Assembly (NCBI GenBank): GCA_029880545.1
Contig: JAOUOD010000001.1
Coordinates: 248,001-312,000 of the forward strand
Source of the DNA: Gammaproteobacteria bacterium
GTDB taxonomy: Bacteria > Pseudomonadota > Gammaproteobacteria > Acidiferrobacterales > SZUA-150
Reading direction: 5' to 3'
Length of the DNA stretch: 64,000 nt
The notes beneath the pieces are model-generated. The model saw only the letters and a list, made by a program, of their open reading frames with translations, made no database searches and had not been told where the DNA came from. Position numbers and translations under genes: made by a program. Of the stretch, positions 7,870-17,246 are shown piece after piece (the first letter of the stretch is position 1; every line of letters starts with the position of its first letter).

Positions 7870-10767
7870 TCATGGCAACAACTTTGTAATGCGATTCATA
7901 AAATCCTGAATGTTGATCGGCTTGGTTATATAGTCGTCAAACCCGGCGTCACGGCCTTTTTGTATATCGGAATTCATGGCATTGGCGCTTATGGCAACGA
8001 TTTTTACATGCGCCATGTCCGGGTTGTTATCCAGCCGTTTCTTTACCTCGAAGCCATCCATTTCCGGCAAGGAGATGTCAAGCAATACCAGGTCCGGGCG
8101 GACCTCGTTGATCAGATCCAGTCCCCGCGAGGGCAGTTCCGCTGTAAATAGTTCGATGTTGCTTATTTTGCCGAGCGCTCCGGAGACGAGCCGCATGTTG
8201 GCCGGGTTGTCCTCGATGTACACTATTTTTGCGCGATTCGAGTCTACCGTAATATCGGTTGCGGCCGGTTTGCTGGTCGCGGCCGGTATTCCGGTTGCGC
8301 CTGTTTCATGTTCTGAAAGCGGAAGCTCGACAAAGAACGTGCTGCCCTTGCCGTACTCGCTGTCAAAATAAATGGACCCGCTCATGGCTTCTACAAGGTG
8401 CTTGGTCAGGGCCAGGCCAATACCGGTGCCTTCTACATGTTTTGTCGTATCCAGCCGGGAGAATGTCTTGAATACCTTGTCGAAATCCTCGCATTTAATG
8501 CCAACGCCGGTATCGCGGATGGCAATCACTGCATGCGTATCACTGGACGTGCAGGAGATGGTAATACTGCCGTTTTCACGATTATATTTGACAGCATTGC
8601 TTAGCAGGTTGAGAAAGACCTGCTTCATTCTCCGGTAGTCACCATACAGGACACTGGCACAGTCCAGCTTGTCCATGCGAAGTTCGATAGATTTTTCCAT
8701 CGTGGCTGGCGTAATTATTTTGAGGCATTCTTCAATCAGCTTGTCCGCTTCTACGTGTTCGTAGTCGAATTCCAGCCGGCCACTCTCGATTTTGCTCAAG
8801 TCGAGAATTTCGTTGATCAGTTCCAGCAGATGTTGCCCTGCGTTAATGATCTCCTGTGAATGTTCCAGCAAGCCGGGCTCCTTGCTGAAATCTATTTCAA
8901 TCAGTTGCGCGAACCCGAGTATCGCGTTAAGCGGGGTGCGAAGTTCGTGGCTCATGTGTGACAGGAAATCCGATTTCGCCCGGTTGGCGTTCTCGGCGAC
9001 GCTTTTTGATTTGGCAAGCTCGGCCGTGCGTTGTTCAACCCTGATCTCAAGCTCGTCACGCATTTGCATCAGCTGTTCGGTTTTCTCCTTGAGCTCTGTA
9101 ATATCATGAGCGACCGCATAGATTTTCTGGTTATCCAGAACCGTGACCGCGTTCCAGTCGAGCCAGCGGTAGCTGCCATTTTTGCAAAGGTAGCGGTTGG
9201 TAAAGCCATGGGTAGTGGTGGGTTCGTTCGCCAGCCTGGAAGCTTCCTTTATTGTCGTTTCGCGGTCATCCGGATGAACAAATTCGATAAACGGCTTGGC
9301 TTTCAGTTCATCAGCGGAAAACCCAAGCGTGTCGGACCAGGCATCACTGATATCGATAAAATAGCCGTTGAAATCGGCAATGCACAGCATGTCTGCGGAG
9401 AGATTGAAAAAGGTGTCGTGTTCCTTTCTCAGGCTGTTTAGTTCAGTGTAGTCCAGAAAAATGCCGTTCCATTGAACGATGTTGTCGTTGGACATTGTCG
9501 GCAATGCAGTCGCCCGTATCCAGCAGGTAGAATCGGTATTTTTGACAGTGGGAAATTCAAAGTACCACGGCGCCATGGTTAGGGCGGATTCTTCCAGAGA
9601 ATCCACCATGTCGTCCAGGTAGTCTTCTGAAACGCAGGAAAACAGCGCAGAGATATCATTTTCTATATCTGTCGAGCTGATCCCGGTAACTCGCTCTATG
9701 CCCGAGCTGATAAACGCAATTCGATACTTCCCCTCTCCTTCTCTTGCCATCTGGTAGATCGCGCCCGGTATGTTACGACCGATTTCCTTGAAACGAATTT
9801 CGCTGAGCGCAATCCTGTCCTTGGCGAGCCGGAGCTCAGAGACGGTATTTTCCAGTTTTATCCTGGCGTGGGACGTGCGTTTGTTTAGAAGAACAAGAAA
9901 TATTGTAACAGCCAGAAGAATGGATACTACAACGACAGAAATGATTATATAAAGCACTTCTGCCTCGGAATACCCGGACAGGACCCGGACACCAAACCAT
10001 CGGTTATAGATTTCATCGTATACGCCGTTTTCGCGTATATTGGTCAACCCGGCATTGATCAGCTGCAGTACGTCCTTGTTTCCCTCCCGGACTGTCATCG
10101 ACCAGCTCAGGGTGCGTATAGGTGTACCGACAATCTTGATTTTATTGCTCAATCTCTGTGACTGGGAGAAGTAAAGCACTATCTCCCTGGGATAGACGAA
10201 CGCTTCAGCATCTCCGGACAGCAGTGCTGTGAGACCATCTACGGGTCTCTTGACGATGTGACAGCGTATCTCGGGAAACTGTTTCAGATACTGGTGAGTT
10301 ATGTGATTGTTTACGCAAGCTACTGTCTTGCCTTTCAGGCTGTCAAAGTTGTTTATGTCGATACGGTCTTCACGTACGAATATCACCTCCGGCATCTGGA
10401 TAATGGGAAGTGAAAAATCCATGGTCGCATCACGTTCCTTGGTATACCCGGTGTCATGAATAAAATCGATATCACCCTTGTCGAGCCAGGCGAGCACGTC
10501 AAGCCAGATTGAGGAGTGTTTCCGGTCTAGCGATACCTTCAGTGATGCCAGCGCCGCGTCCGAGATATCGCGTCCGAAACCGGTAAGTTCGGAATCCGCT
10601 TCAAGAAAGTTAATCGGGGGAAAATTGTTACTGGAACCGGCGGTAAGCGATATATGTGAACAGTCATTTTGCTCAATACAGGAAGACAGCCCGTTCGCTT
10701 GCACAGTCGCCGAACAGACCGATAACCATAACAGAAATAAAAACAGGGTTTTGTTCCGACGACTCAT
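7870..10767 (-). CDS. Hybrid sensor histidine kinase with periplasmic solute-binding domain
   Basis: The 965-aa protein is built as signal peptide (1-24), type 3 solute-binding domain (about 30-275), membrane segment (about 285-310), two PAS domains (about 325-455 and 460-585), coiled coil, HisKA with the phospho-accepting His in FLSHMSHELRTPLN, HATPase (GTGIGLALTKHL as G box) and a C-terminal receiver with DLVLLDISLPEMDG. It should sense a small amino-acid-like ligand in the periplasm and pass phosphate to its own receiver. No output regulator is adjacent. An ATG at 10815 would add 16 residues before the signal peptide; 10767 is preferred. It is divergent from the porin gene. Confidence 0.93.
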   Translation of the reverse strand: MSRRNKTLFLFLLWLSVCSATVQANGLSSCIEQNDCSHISLTAGSSNNFPPINFLEADSELTGFGRDISDAALASLKVSLDRKHSSIWLDVLAWLDKGDIDFIHDTGYTKERDATMDFSLPIIQMPEVIFVREDRIDINNFDSLKGKTVACVNNHITHQYLKQFPEIRCHIVKRPVDGLTALLSGDAEAFVYPREIVLYFSQSQRLSNKIKIVGTPIRTLSWSMTVREGNKDVLQLINAGLTNIRENGVYDEIYNRWFGVRVLSGYSEAEVLYIIISVVVVSILLAVTIFLVLLNKRTSHARIKLENTVSELRLAKDRIALSEIRFKEIGRNIPGAIYQMAREGEGKYRIAFISSGIERVTGISSTDIENDISALFSCVSEDYLDDMVDSLEESALTMAPWYFEFPTVKNTDSTCWIRATALPTMSNDNIVQWNGIFLDYTELNSLRKEHDTFFNLSADMLCIADFNGYFIDISDAWSDTLGFSADELKAKPFIEFVHPDDRETTIKEASRLANEPTTTHGFTNRYLCKNGSYRWLDWNAVTVLDNQKIYAVAHDITELKEKTEQLMQMRDELEIRVEQRTAELAKSKSVAENANRAKSDFLSHMSHELRTPLNAILGFAQLIEIDFSKEPGLLEHSQEIINAGQHLLELINEILDLSKIESGRLEFDYEHVEADKLIEECLKIITPATMEKSIELRMDKLDCASVLYGDYRRMKQVFLNLLSNAVKYNRENGSITISCTSSDTHAVIAIRDTGVGIKCEDFDKVFKTFSRLDTTKHVEGTGIGLALTKHLVEAMSGSIYFDSEYGKGSTFFVELPLSEHETGATGIPAATSKPAATDITVDSNRAKIVYIEDNPANMRLVSGALGKISNIELFTAELPSRGLDLINEVRPDLVLLDISLPEMDGFEVKKRLDNNPDMAHVKIVAISANAMNSDIQKGRDAGFDDYITKPINIQDFMNRITKLLP

Positions 10768-10896
10768 CGATTCATTTAAGCATGCACGATTTTTACTGAA
10801 AACCGGAGTTGACATTATTTTTCAATCGATCCTGCAGATGACGCTTGTTGATGACGACCAATAGATCGGTAACTTTCCATAATTGAGGGACTGATA

Positions 10897-11997
10897 ATGA
10901 CCATTTTTACCCGCACGATAACCGCGTATAGCCTAATACTTATCGGCTTGGCATTTCATGGTTTAAGTGAGGCCGAGGAAATTAACAAGAATTTGCATGT
11001 TTATGGCAGGGCACATGTGAGTTTTGACCAGGCGAAAAATGACCTTTCGACGGAAAATTCGGTGTCAAGCAATGCATCGCGTTTCGGATTCAAGGGGACA
11101 CGGGAGGCAAATGAGTCGCTGCTCTGGGAATGGCAAATTGAACAGACGGTAAGACTGGACCAGACCGGTGGCAGCCTTGCAACGCGAAACTCATTTGTGG
11201 GTTTGCGTTCATCTAATCATCGGCTGTTAATGGGCCATCATGATACCCCTTACAAACTCGTCGCAGGCTACTGGGGGTTATTCAGTGATACCGTGGCTGA
11301 CCGGCTCGCCTTGCTTGGCGCCAGCCCGATCGACAGTTTTCGCATGAATGATCGCGGTGAAAATGCAGTAATGTACCAGGGCAACTATGGGCCGCTGGAG
11401 GCGCAGGTAATGTATTCAGCCAGCAACCCGAACCGGAGCGTCAACGGAAGCGTTGATGATAATGATACGAAACTTGTCAGTGGCGCGTTGTACTTCAGGC
11501 GCGGCGGCTGGTACGCCGGTATTTCGCGCGAGAACTGGGATGCGATGGCGATCACAAACATCAATACGCTGACTGTTGAGCGTACAGAAGTCACGGGATG
11601 GAGAGCCGCCCTGACCTACACTGCTGACAAGCATCACATCGGGGCGGTTTACGAAGACATTGACCCGGACGACAGGGTAAACTTCCCGCACTGGGACAGG
11701 GATGTATATGGAATCAGTTACAAGTACTCGATAAGCCCGAGCTATAACCTGGCAACCCATGTACTCAAGGCAGAAGAGTATTATGGCAGCATAGATACGG
11801 ACGCCACGCTGTTTGGTATCGGATTGTTTTATTTGCCTGGCGCGCAATCGGAAATCTACCTGGCCTATGCGATTACCAGGAACAATGTTAATGCCAGCTA
11901 TAACGTCGCCGATGGCGGGCATGGCGATATTCTTGAGCCGGCAACGCCTGGAGATGATCCCAGGGTTGTGTCTGTCGGGCTGGTCTACAATTTCTGA
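10897..11997 (+). CDS. Gram-negative outer-membrane porin
   Basis: The 366-aa protein has a signal peptide (about residues 1-26), then the porin opening LHVYGRAHVSFDQ and alternating beta strands such as SRFGFKGTREANESLLWEWQIE and NSFVGLRSSNHRLLMGHHDTPYK. It ends in VSVGLVYNF, the terminal Phe needed for outer-membrane assembly. This is the trimeric general porin type for small solutes. The start is well supported by GAGGG eight bases before the ATG. It is divergent from the solute-binding hybrid kinase, which might regulate it, but that is only inferred from position. Confidence 0.95.
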   Translation: MTIFTRTITAYSLILIGLAFHGLSEAEEINKNLHVYGRAHVSFDQAKNDLSTENSVSSNASRFGFKGTREANESLLWEWQIEQTVRLDQTGGSLATRNSFVGLRSSNHRLLMGHHDTPYKLVAGYWGLFSDTVADRLALLGASPIDSFRMNDRGENAVMYQGNYGPLEAQVMYSASNPNRSVNGSVDDNDTKLVSGALYFRRGGWYAGISRENWDAMAITNINTLTVERTEVTGWRAALTYTADKHHIGAVYEDIDPDDRVNFPHWDRDVYGISYKYSISPSYNLATHVLKAEEYYGSIDTDATLFGIGLFYLPGAQSEIYLAYAITRNNVNASYNVADGGHGDILEPATPGDDPRVVSVGLVYNF

Positions 11998-12017
11998 CAT
12001 GCGCGATTGCCCGGGGG

Positions 12018-12042
12018 CCGGAGCCGGCGATACCGGCTTCGG
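12018..12042. repeat. Hairpin after the porin gene
   Basis: CCGGAGCCGG (12018-12027) and CCGGCTTCGG (12033-12042) form a ten-base stem with one G-T wobble and a five-base loop. No T run follows, so it is more a 3-prime stabilising or Rho-type structure than an intrinsic terminator. Confidence 0.5.
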
Positions 12043-12424
12043 AGCCTGGCGCCATTCATCAGATTCCGCGAAGCGTCCGGTTTTACCGGGCTGTTTCCCG
12101 TGCGATCCTGTACCGGCTCGGAGCCGGGCAGTGTCGCGTATAAAGTTAAAAATCAAGCTTCTGTTCCTGGTACCGAACCGGTCACGGCCGGCTCCTTGAA
12201 AGTCCGTGTAGCCCCAATGCACTGTACGTGAACCAGAAATGCCTTCGCACCGGGTACGGTGCGGACGGCAAGGTTTTCTTTCGGCGCTGCCATGCCGAAC
12301 CGGAATTTATCCCCCTTTGTCCTTACCGGTTACTTGTTGTTATGGAATAATGCCGGCTATCGTCTTACTACAGCACTCCGGAAAAAGAGAGCGTACTATC
12401 GTGACGTACTGTTGTGCCCTAAAA

Positions 12425-12439
12425 TGATAATTATTACCA
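12425..12439. promoter_or_regulatory. Fur-like box upstream of the SEL1 gene
   Basis: TGATAATTATTACCA matches the 7-1-7 Fur consensus (TGATAAT-N-ATTATCA) at 13 of 14 defined positions. It lies about 55-70 bases before the SEL1 start codon in an AT-rich promoter region. Fur with iron would repress from such a site; binding is inferred only from sequence. Confidence 0.55.
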
Positions 12440-12492
12440 ACAAGAGATTTAAAATAGATCAGGCTGCAATGAAATATTGGAGGGACGGGGAA

Positions 12493-13653
12493 ATGTGGAA
12501 AAAATATTCTCAACTGGTACTGCTATGTATCGCCTTTAGTCAGGCAGAAGCGAATCCGAAAAATGCCATGTTCAGGACTGACGGAGCGGACAAGTCGGAA
12601 TGTGCGAAACATATCGTCTCCGAAAAGTATGAGGATGCATTATCAAGTTGTACCAGTGAAGCAAAAAAGGGTGACGCGCAGGCGCAATACAATCTTGCCT
12701 ATATGTACCTGCAAGGCGTGGCGGTTTCGCAAGACAAGAATGCCTCGTTTACCTGGATAAAGAAGTCAGCGGAATCCGGTTTTGTACCGGCCTACGCCGC
12801 TTTGGCGGAATGTTACCGGCGTGGTACAGGCACGAGCGTTAGTAATGAGTTATCGGTCCAGTGGGATGAAAAGGCGGCCAGGGCCGGGGATTCCCAGGGG
12901 CAATTCAATCTTGGGTATTATTACGAACACGGACATTTAAAAGAACTGGATTACAAACAGGCTTTGCACTGGTATCGGAAAGCGGCGGACCAGGGAAATG
13001 CAGATGCATACACTAATATCGGAAGCATGTATATGTATGGCAGGGGATTGGAAAAAAGCAGTGCCAGGGCATTTGAGTATTTTGAAAAAGGAGCAAACCT
13101 CGGATCAGCACGAGGTCAGCGCAACCTGGCCAATATGTATTTCAATGGTGTTGGCGTCACACAAAATGTCAGTACTGCGGCAGAGTGGTACGGGCGGTCA
13201 GCTGACGCTGGCGATCCCGTTGCCCGGTTCACGCTGGGTTATTTGTATGAAATGGGCCAGGGTGTAAAAAAGGATATTCACAAGGCGGTGGCATTGTATG
13301 AAGCTGCCGCCCGGCAAGACCATACCGACGCACAATGGACAGTTGGCCAGATCTATGTTTATGGAAGAGGTGTCGACAAGGACGTCCAGAAAGGGATGCA
13401 GTGGCTGTTGCGATCGGTCGAGTCTGGATCGCCAGTCGGAGCATATTTTCTTGCCGTGGCATACGCGGATGGAGTGGAAATCGCGCGCGATTTTTCCAGG
13501 GCGCACGTGCTTGCCAATTTTGCAATCCTGCGCGGTAACAACAGGGGGGAAGAAGTCCTGTCTTATATAAAGAACAACGTCACCGGTAAAGAATGGGAAA
13601 ACCTGCAGGTCAATACCCGGGAGGAGTTCAAGAAGCAAGGGATCCTGAGATAG
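12493..13653 (+). CDS. Secreted SEL1-repeat (TPR-like) protein
   Basis: The 386-aa protein starts with a signal peptide (MWKKYSQLVLLCIAFSQAEA) and holds about eight SEL1-like repeats of 36 residues, for example AQYNLAYMYLQGVAVSQDKNAS, GQFNLGYYYEHGHLKELDYKQAL and ARGQRNLANMYFNGVGVTQNVS. SEL1 repeats form helical solenoids that bind proteins; no enzyme motif is seen. The ATG at 12493 follows GGAGGGACGGGG, a strong SD, so the longer frame from 12259 is not used. A Fur-like box lies upstream. The gene converges on the cupin gene. Confidence 0.9.
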   Translation: MWKKYSQLVLLCIAFSQAEANPKNAMFRTDGADKSECAKHIVSEKYEDALSSCTSEAKKGDAQAQYNLAYMYLQGVAVSQDKNASFTWIKKSAESGFVPAYAALAECYRRGTGTSVSNELSVQWDEKAARAGDSQGQFNLGYYYEHGHLKELDYKQALHWYRKAADQGNADAYTNIGSMYMYGRGLEKSSARAFEYFEKGANLGSARGQRNLANMYFNGVGVTQNVSTAAEWYGRSADAGDPVARFTLGYLYEMGQGVKKDIHKAVALYEAAARQDHTDAQWTVGQIYVYGRGVDKDVQKGMQWLLRSVESGSPVGAYFLAVAYADGVEIARDFSRAHVLANFAILRGNNRGEEVLSYIKNNVTGKEWENLQVNTREEFKKQGILR

Positions 13654-13728
13654 CGGGTCTGCCAAATCACGGGGCAGGAGTGACCATGCCCGGGTCACCC
13701 CGGTCCCGTGACCATTCAGTAATACTGG

Positions 13729-14166
13729 CTACTTCTTTTTCGGCTGGATAATATCGGCGGCGACAAACACAGCCGGTTCATTTTCGTTGTTCCTGTGATA
13801 GTGGACGGTATCAACTGTGGCGTAGCCCGTCGTGCCGGCAGGAAACCGCCTGGTCGTACCGTCCTCGTAGGTAACGGTGGTTGCTCCGGAGATGACATAA
13901 AAGGCGGCGGGCCTGTTTTTGTGTGAATGGGACTTAATATGACCGCCGGGATCAATGGTCAGTAACCGGACACGCAGTTTTCGTCCTTCCATGCCGGGAA
14001 TCTGGCCGTCCAGATCTACTTCCTGTTTTTTTACCGTGTTGAATCCCTGGTGTTTCGTGGGACCGCCTTCGATCAGGATTTTGTCCCCGGCGTAAACCCC
14101 GAAACTTGTTATGCCCATCGTGGTGACCAGGATCGCGCTGCAGAGAGATGGTTTAAGTATCAACAT
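13729..14166 (-). CDS. Secreted cupin-domain protein
   Basis: The 145-aa protein has a signal peptide (about residues 1-26, ending VYA) and one cupin barrel: GGHIKSHSHKNRPAAFYVISG is cupin motif 1 with two His ligands, and the second motif lies around the VHYHRNN region with further His residues. Cupins of this size bind a metal and either act on small ligands or serve as sensors; the substrate is unknown. GAGGA precedes the ATG by seven bases. Its promoter carries the 11-bp TTA repeats at 14217-14260. Confidence 0.88.
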   Translation of the reverse strand: MLILKPSLCSAILVTTMGITSFGVYAGDKILIEGGPTKHQGFNTVKKQEVDLDGQIPGMEGRKLRVRLLTIDPGGHIKSHSHKNRPAAFYVISGATTVTYEDGTTRRFPAGTTGYATVDTVHYHRNNENEPAVFVAADIIQPKKK

Positions 14167-14216
14167 ATTTCAGTCCTCGTTGTTAGTTGACGCGATAGCA
14201 GGTTATCGAACAACGA

Positions 14217-14260
14217 GACAGGATGTGTTAGGAACCCGTTAACAAACAATTATTTTTGGT
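14217..14260. promoter_or_regulatory. 11-bp-pitch TTA repeats (site A), upstream of cupin
   Basis: Direct repeats at an exact 11-base pitch: GACAGGATGTG at 14217 (weak), TTAGGAACCCG at 14228, TTAACAAACAA at 14239 and TTATTTTTGGT at 14250. They lie 51-94 bases before the cupin start. The pattern recurs at 19115, 20810 and 33311 and suits a PhoB/OmpR-type winged-helix protein bound in tandem. Confidence 0.55.
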
Positions 14261-14427
14261 GTAACTGCAGATTAATATGCAGGTTATGCCCGTTACCGGG
14301 CGGCCCTGTTGCCGAGGATTGCGGTCAGGCCATGCAGACATGGATAGGCGTGGGCGATGACCGGGCCGGAGAAGTTATATTTCTTGAGAAAAAATAAACC
14401 CCCCTGACCCGGGCAGTCTGCGGCTGA

Positions 14428-15774
14428 TCAGTAACCTGTCGATACAACGCCAGCGCCGGTCTCGGCAGTCCGGCCGGTACCGTCAGCGCGACGAAGCATT
14501 TCGGCGGTGACTTGTTGCGAAGTTATGTTGCCGTCATTTTCACCGATAATGATTGCTGCCACGGCGGAAGCGTGGGGCGCTGCCATGCTCGTACCGACAG
14601 CCCAGTAATAGGCCTGCGATCCCGTGCTGAATACATAATCGAATACATAGCATGGCCGGGTCCGGGCGGCTGCGGTACACAATGAGCCGGGGTCGCTGAA
14701 TCCGTAGGAGTAATCGCCACCAGGTGCACCAAATTGCGTGGCCGAGAACCCGAAATTGGAATAGCTGGCCAGGCCGTTATAGTCACCGTTCCAGCCGGCT
14801 GTGAGCCAGCCATAAGGCGCAGTAGCGGAAATGGATGTTACGCCAGTTGCATCAGCCGGCAACGTGATAACACTGGCGGTGTGATCCTTATCAATGGCGC
14901 TGTTGCCTTCGGATGCAATGACCACCGCACCTTTGCCGATGGCGTACATGGCCGCACGATTGAATGCTACGGACAAACCGGCTACATCCTGAGCGTTGTA
15001 CACGTCAGGTACTCCCCGGCGTACAAGCGTGGCGCCAAGGCTCATATTGATGACTCTTGCGCCAATGTCGGCAGCATACAAAACGCCACCGATTACGCCG
15101 CTAAATGCGCCATTGCCGGTGTGCTCGGACAATACTTTTATGGCCACCAGTTCCACGCCCGGCGAAACGCCAATGATGCCAGTGCCGTTGTCGGCAGCGC
15201 CGATAGTGCCGGCGACGTGGCTGCCATGATTGAAATAGACGCCGGGACCAATGCGCCAGTCCTCGCCGTCAACAAAGGATTTGCTCAGGGTGGCGTTAAG
15301 ATTCGGCGCAAGATCCGGGTGATCGTGATCAATACCGGAGTCGAGCACCGCTACACGTACTCCTTGCCCGGTTTGACCGGCCGCCCAGGCTGCCTGTGCC
15401 CTTACAGCATTGTGACCCCACTGCATATCGAGAAACGCATCATCGTCACCGCTATTGGGCGCGAGACCCGCTTCCTCGAAAAATACGGCGTCTTCGTTTC
15501 CAGGCAACCAGTTCACACTCAGATTTCTTGCTACGAATTGCGCGCCGGGAATCTTGTTACCAAAGTCAGGATCGCCAGATTCCACAACTGCGACGCCAAT
15601 AGCAGAAAACCTGTCAATGACACGGCCGCCGGCAGCCGCAATTTGCCGTTCAAGAGACGCCGGAACATTATGACTGGCACTGATAACGAGCCAGGATTGC
15701 GGTTCTGCGGCAAGCGTAGGCGGTGCCGTGATAATGCCCCACGTAAGTAGTGCGCATAACAAACCTCTGTTCAT
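14428..15774 (-). CDS. Secreted subtilisin-like serine protease (S8)
   Basis: The 448-aa protein has a signal peptide (1-23, ending TLAA) and a peptidase S8 domain (about 110-440). The catalytic triad is complete: Asp145 (AVLDSGIDHDH), His183 (NHGSHVAGTIG) and Ser396 (GTSMAAPHAS); Asn291 (SEGNS) is the oxyanion residue. Residues 25-95 resemble the usual N-terminal propeptide region. Paired cysteines lie near 366 and 375. The ATG at 15774 has an AAGGAG SD seven bases upstream, so the longer frame to 15888 is not used. No C-terminal autotransporter or sorting domain is present, so export to the periplasm or beyond is the likely fate. Confidence 0.95.
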   Translation of the reverse strand: MNRGLLCALLTWGIITAPPTLAAEPQSWLVISASHNVPASLERQIAAAGGRVIDRFSAIGVAVVESGDPDFGNKIPGAQFVARNLSVNWLPGNEDAVFFEEAGLAPNSGDDDAFLDMQWGHNAVRAQAAWAAGQTGQGVRVAVLDSGIDHDHPDLAPNLNATLSKSFVDGEDWRIGPGVYFNHGSHVAGTIGAADNGTGIIGVSPGVELVAIKVLSEHTGNGAFSGVIGGVLYAADIGARVINMSLGATLVRRGVPDVYNAQDVAGLSVAFNRAAMYAIGKGAVVIASEGNSAIDKDHTASVITLPADATGVTSISATAPYGWLTAGWNGDYNGLASYSNFGFSATQFGAPGGDYSYGFSDPGSLCTAAARTRPCYVFDYVFSTGSQAYYWAVGTSMAAPHASAVAAIIIGENDGNITSQQVTAEMLRRADGTGRTAETGAGVVSTGY

Positions 15775-16187
15775 TGTAAGCTCCTTTTCAATGATGAAAA
15801 TCCGGAAAAAATAATAACAAGATAAATGTCCATGAACGGGGATGAAGACGATACCAACCAGGACTGGTTTTGAACAGTTTTTCGTCAAACTGCGATTGAC
15901 GACCAGGAGAATGGTTTAATAATAGCTGGTTATGGCGGTGGACTGGATATATTAATAATAGTAGCGAACTCTATCGATCAACGTGTAATGATGAATGAAT
16001 GTCGTGTATTGGTAAAAACGAGTAAACATATTTAAATGTATGATAGCCGCTTAGCAAGTCCAGTTTCAGGTCCGGCCGTTGGCCATTGCTTAAACAAGCC
16101 GAGCACTATGGAGACGAGTATTAAATCTTAAATCAGCTCATACCATCGTGGCGAACGGTAGTTCGCCCTGTTTGTAGTCGGCTATCA
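15775..16187. other. Intergenic region between protease and LysR genes
   Basis: This 413-bp AT-rich stretch contains the protease promoter side and the 3-prime end of the LysR transcript. I see no gene and no clear terminator or operator. Confidence 0.5.
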
Positions 16188-17132
16188 TCAACGTGGAAGC
16201 TGGTATGCATGACCGGGCAGGTACCCGGCAAGCCGGGTATCCCAGTACGGGGGATCGGTTACATGCGCTGTCAAGTAATCAATAAAAAGCCTGATCTTGG
16301 CCGGCAAGTGTCGGCGAGAGGCGTAGGCTGCATAAATCTGTACTTCAAGTGACTGGTACCCCGGTAGCACAGGTATGAGCTTGCCGTTCAGTATTGGCTC
16401 CGTGGCCATGAACGTAGGCAACATGGTGATACCCAGGCCGGCTATCGCTGCCATGGTCAGGGCATCAGGATTGTCACTGATAAACGTACCGTTCACCTTG
16501 ACGGAACAATCTTGCCCATCCTTAAAGAACGGCCATTTGCTGTCAGCAGTTAGCGTGTAGAGCAGGCAGGCGTGATGTCTGAGCTGGTCAGGTGTTTCCG
16601 GGACGGAGTGATTTGCAAGATAGTCCGGCGAGGCAACGATGATATGCCTGCATGGAGCCAGTCGACGATAGACCAGGTCTCCACCGGGTTTATAGGTAAT
16701 ACGGATTGCCATATCAAATCCCTCGTCCACCAGGTTCACCAGGCGATCACTGCAAATCATCTCGACTTTGAGTTCCGGGTTCGCCTGCATAAAGCGGGAA
16801 ATCAGCGGCACCAGGTGTAGTGAAGCAAAGTTGGTGGGCGTACTGATTCGAAGTGTGCCACGAGGTTCCTGGCTTAAGCCGGATACTGCTGCTTCCGCCT
16901 CTTCGAGGTTCTGCATTATGTCGTGACATTGCTCGTAGAATAGCCGGCCGGACTCAGTAAGACTGACATGACGTGTACTGCGATGCAGCAGCCGACCAGC
17001 CAAATGAGTTTCGAGTTGGGACACGTACTTGCTTACCGCGGCACGCGACAGACCCATGCGGACGCTGGCCGCGGTAAAGCTTCCGGTATCTACAACCTGT
17101 AAAAACACCTGTATGGCGGCAAGTCGATCCAT
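16188..17132 (-). CDS. LysR-family transcriptional regulator
   Basis: The 314-aa protein has a LysR winged helix at residues 1-60 (FLQVVDTGSFTAASVRMGLSRAAVSKYVSQLE) and a substrate-binding domain at about 88-295. The RGTLRISTPTNF linker and DLVYRRL motif place it in the large CrgA/AaeR-like subgroup. Such regulators bind a T-N11-A type site in the divergent promoter and respond to a small co-inducer. It is divergent from the O-methyltransferase gene, its likely target, with repeated motifs between them at 17140-17203. Confidence 0.95.
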   Translation of the reverse strand: MDRLAAIQVFLQVVDTGSFTAASVRMGLSRAAVSKYVSQLETHLAGRLLHRSTRHVSLTESGRLFYEQCHDIMQNLEEAEAAVSGLSQEPRGTLRISTPTNFASLHLVPLISRFMQANPELKVEMICSDRLVNLVDEGFDMAIRITYKPGGDLVYRRLAPCRHIIVASPDYLANHSVPETPDQLRHHACLLYTLTADSKWPFFKDGQDCSVKVNGTFISDNPDALTMAAIAGLGITMLPTFMATEPILNGKLIPVLPGYQSLEVQIYAAYASRRHLPAKIRLFIDYLTAHVTDPPYWDTRLAGYLPGHAYQLPR

Positions 17133-17139
17133 GGCGAAA

Positions 17140-17203
17140 TTGTATACAAATGGTTACCAATGTATCAACCAAACTGATATTTATTCGTCAATTGGTTAAC
17201 AAT
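17140..17203. promoter_or_regulatory. Candidate LysR operators in the divergent promoter
   Basis: The region holds the ten-base palindrome TTGTATACAA (17140-17149) and a direct repeat TGGTTACCAAT (17151-17161) / TGGTTAACAAT (17193-17203), 42 bases apart, that is four helical turns. This suits looping or dual-site binding by the LysR protein encoded next door. Confidence 0.5.
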
Positions 17204-17246
17204 AAACTGGCCTCCCACCTGATTGATACGTGATGAGGAGCGACCA

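Larger units (their letters stand above)
11998..12492. other. Intergenic region between porin and SEL1 genes
   Basis: It holds the hairpin at 12018-12042, a GC-rich stretch with several small inverted CCGG-rich motifs to about 12260, and an AT-rich promoter part with a Fur-like box at 12425-12439. Open frames crossing it have no SD. Confidence 0.5.

Noticed and set aside
11416-12222. Minus-strand 268-aa open frame
   Set aside because: It lies largely antisense to the porin gene; no SD, no motif.
14217-14260. TTA repeats as a small CRISPR array or tandem-repeat microsatellite
   Set aside because: Units are only 11 bases and degenerate, there are no longer spacers, and the same pattern recurs at other promoters, so an operator is a better reading.
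14734-15750. Plus-strand 338-aa open frame
   Set aside because: It is the mirror of the subtilase gene, whose catalytic triad and SD are clear.
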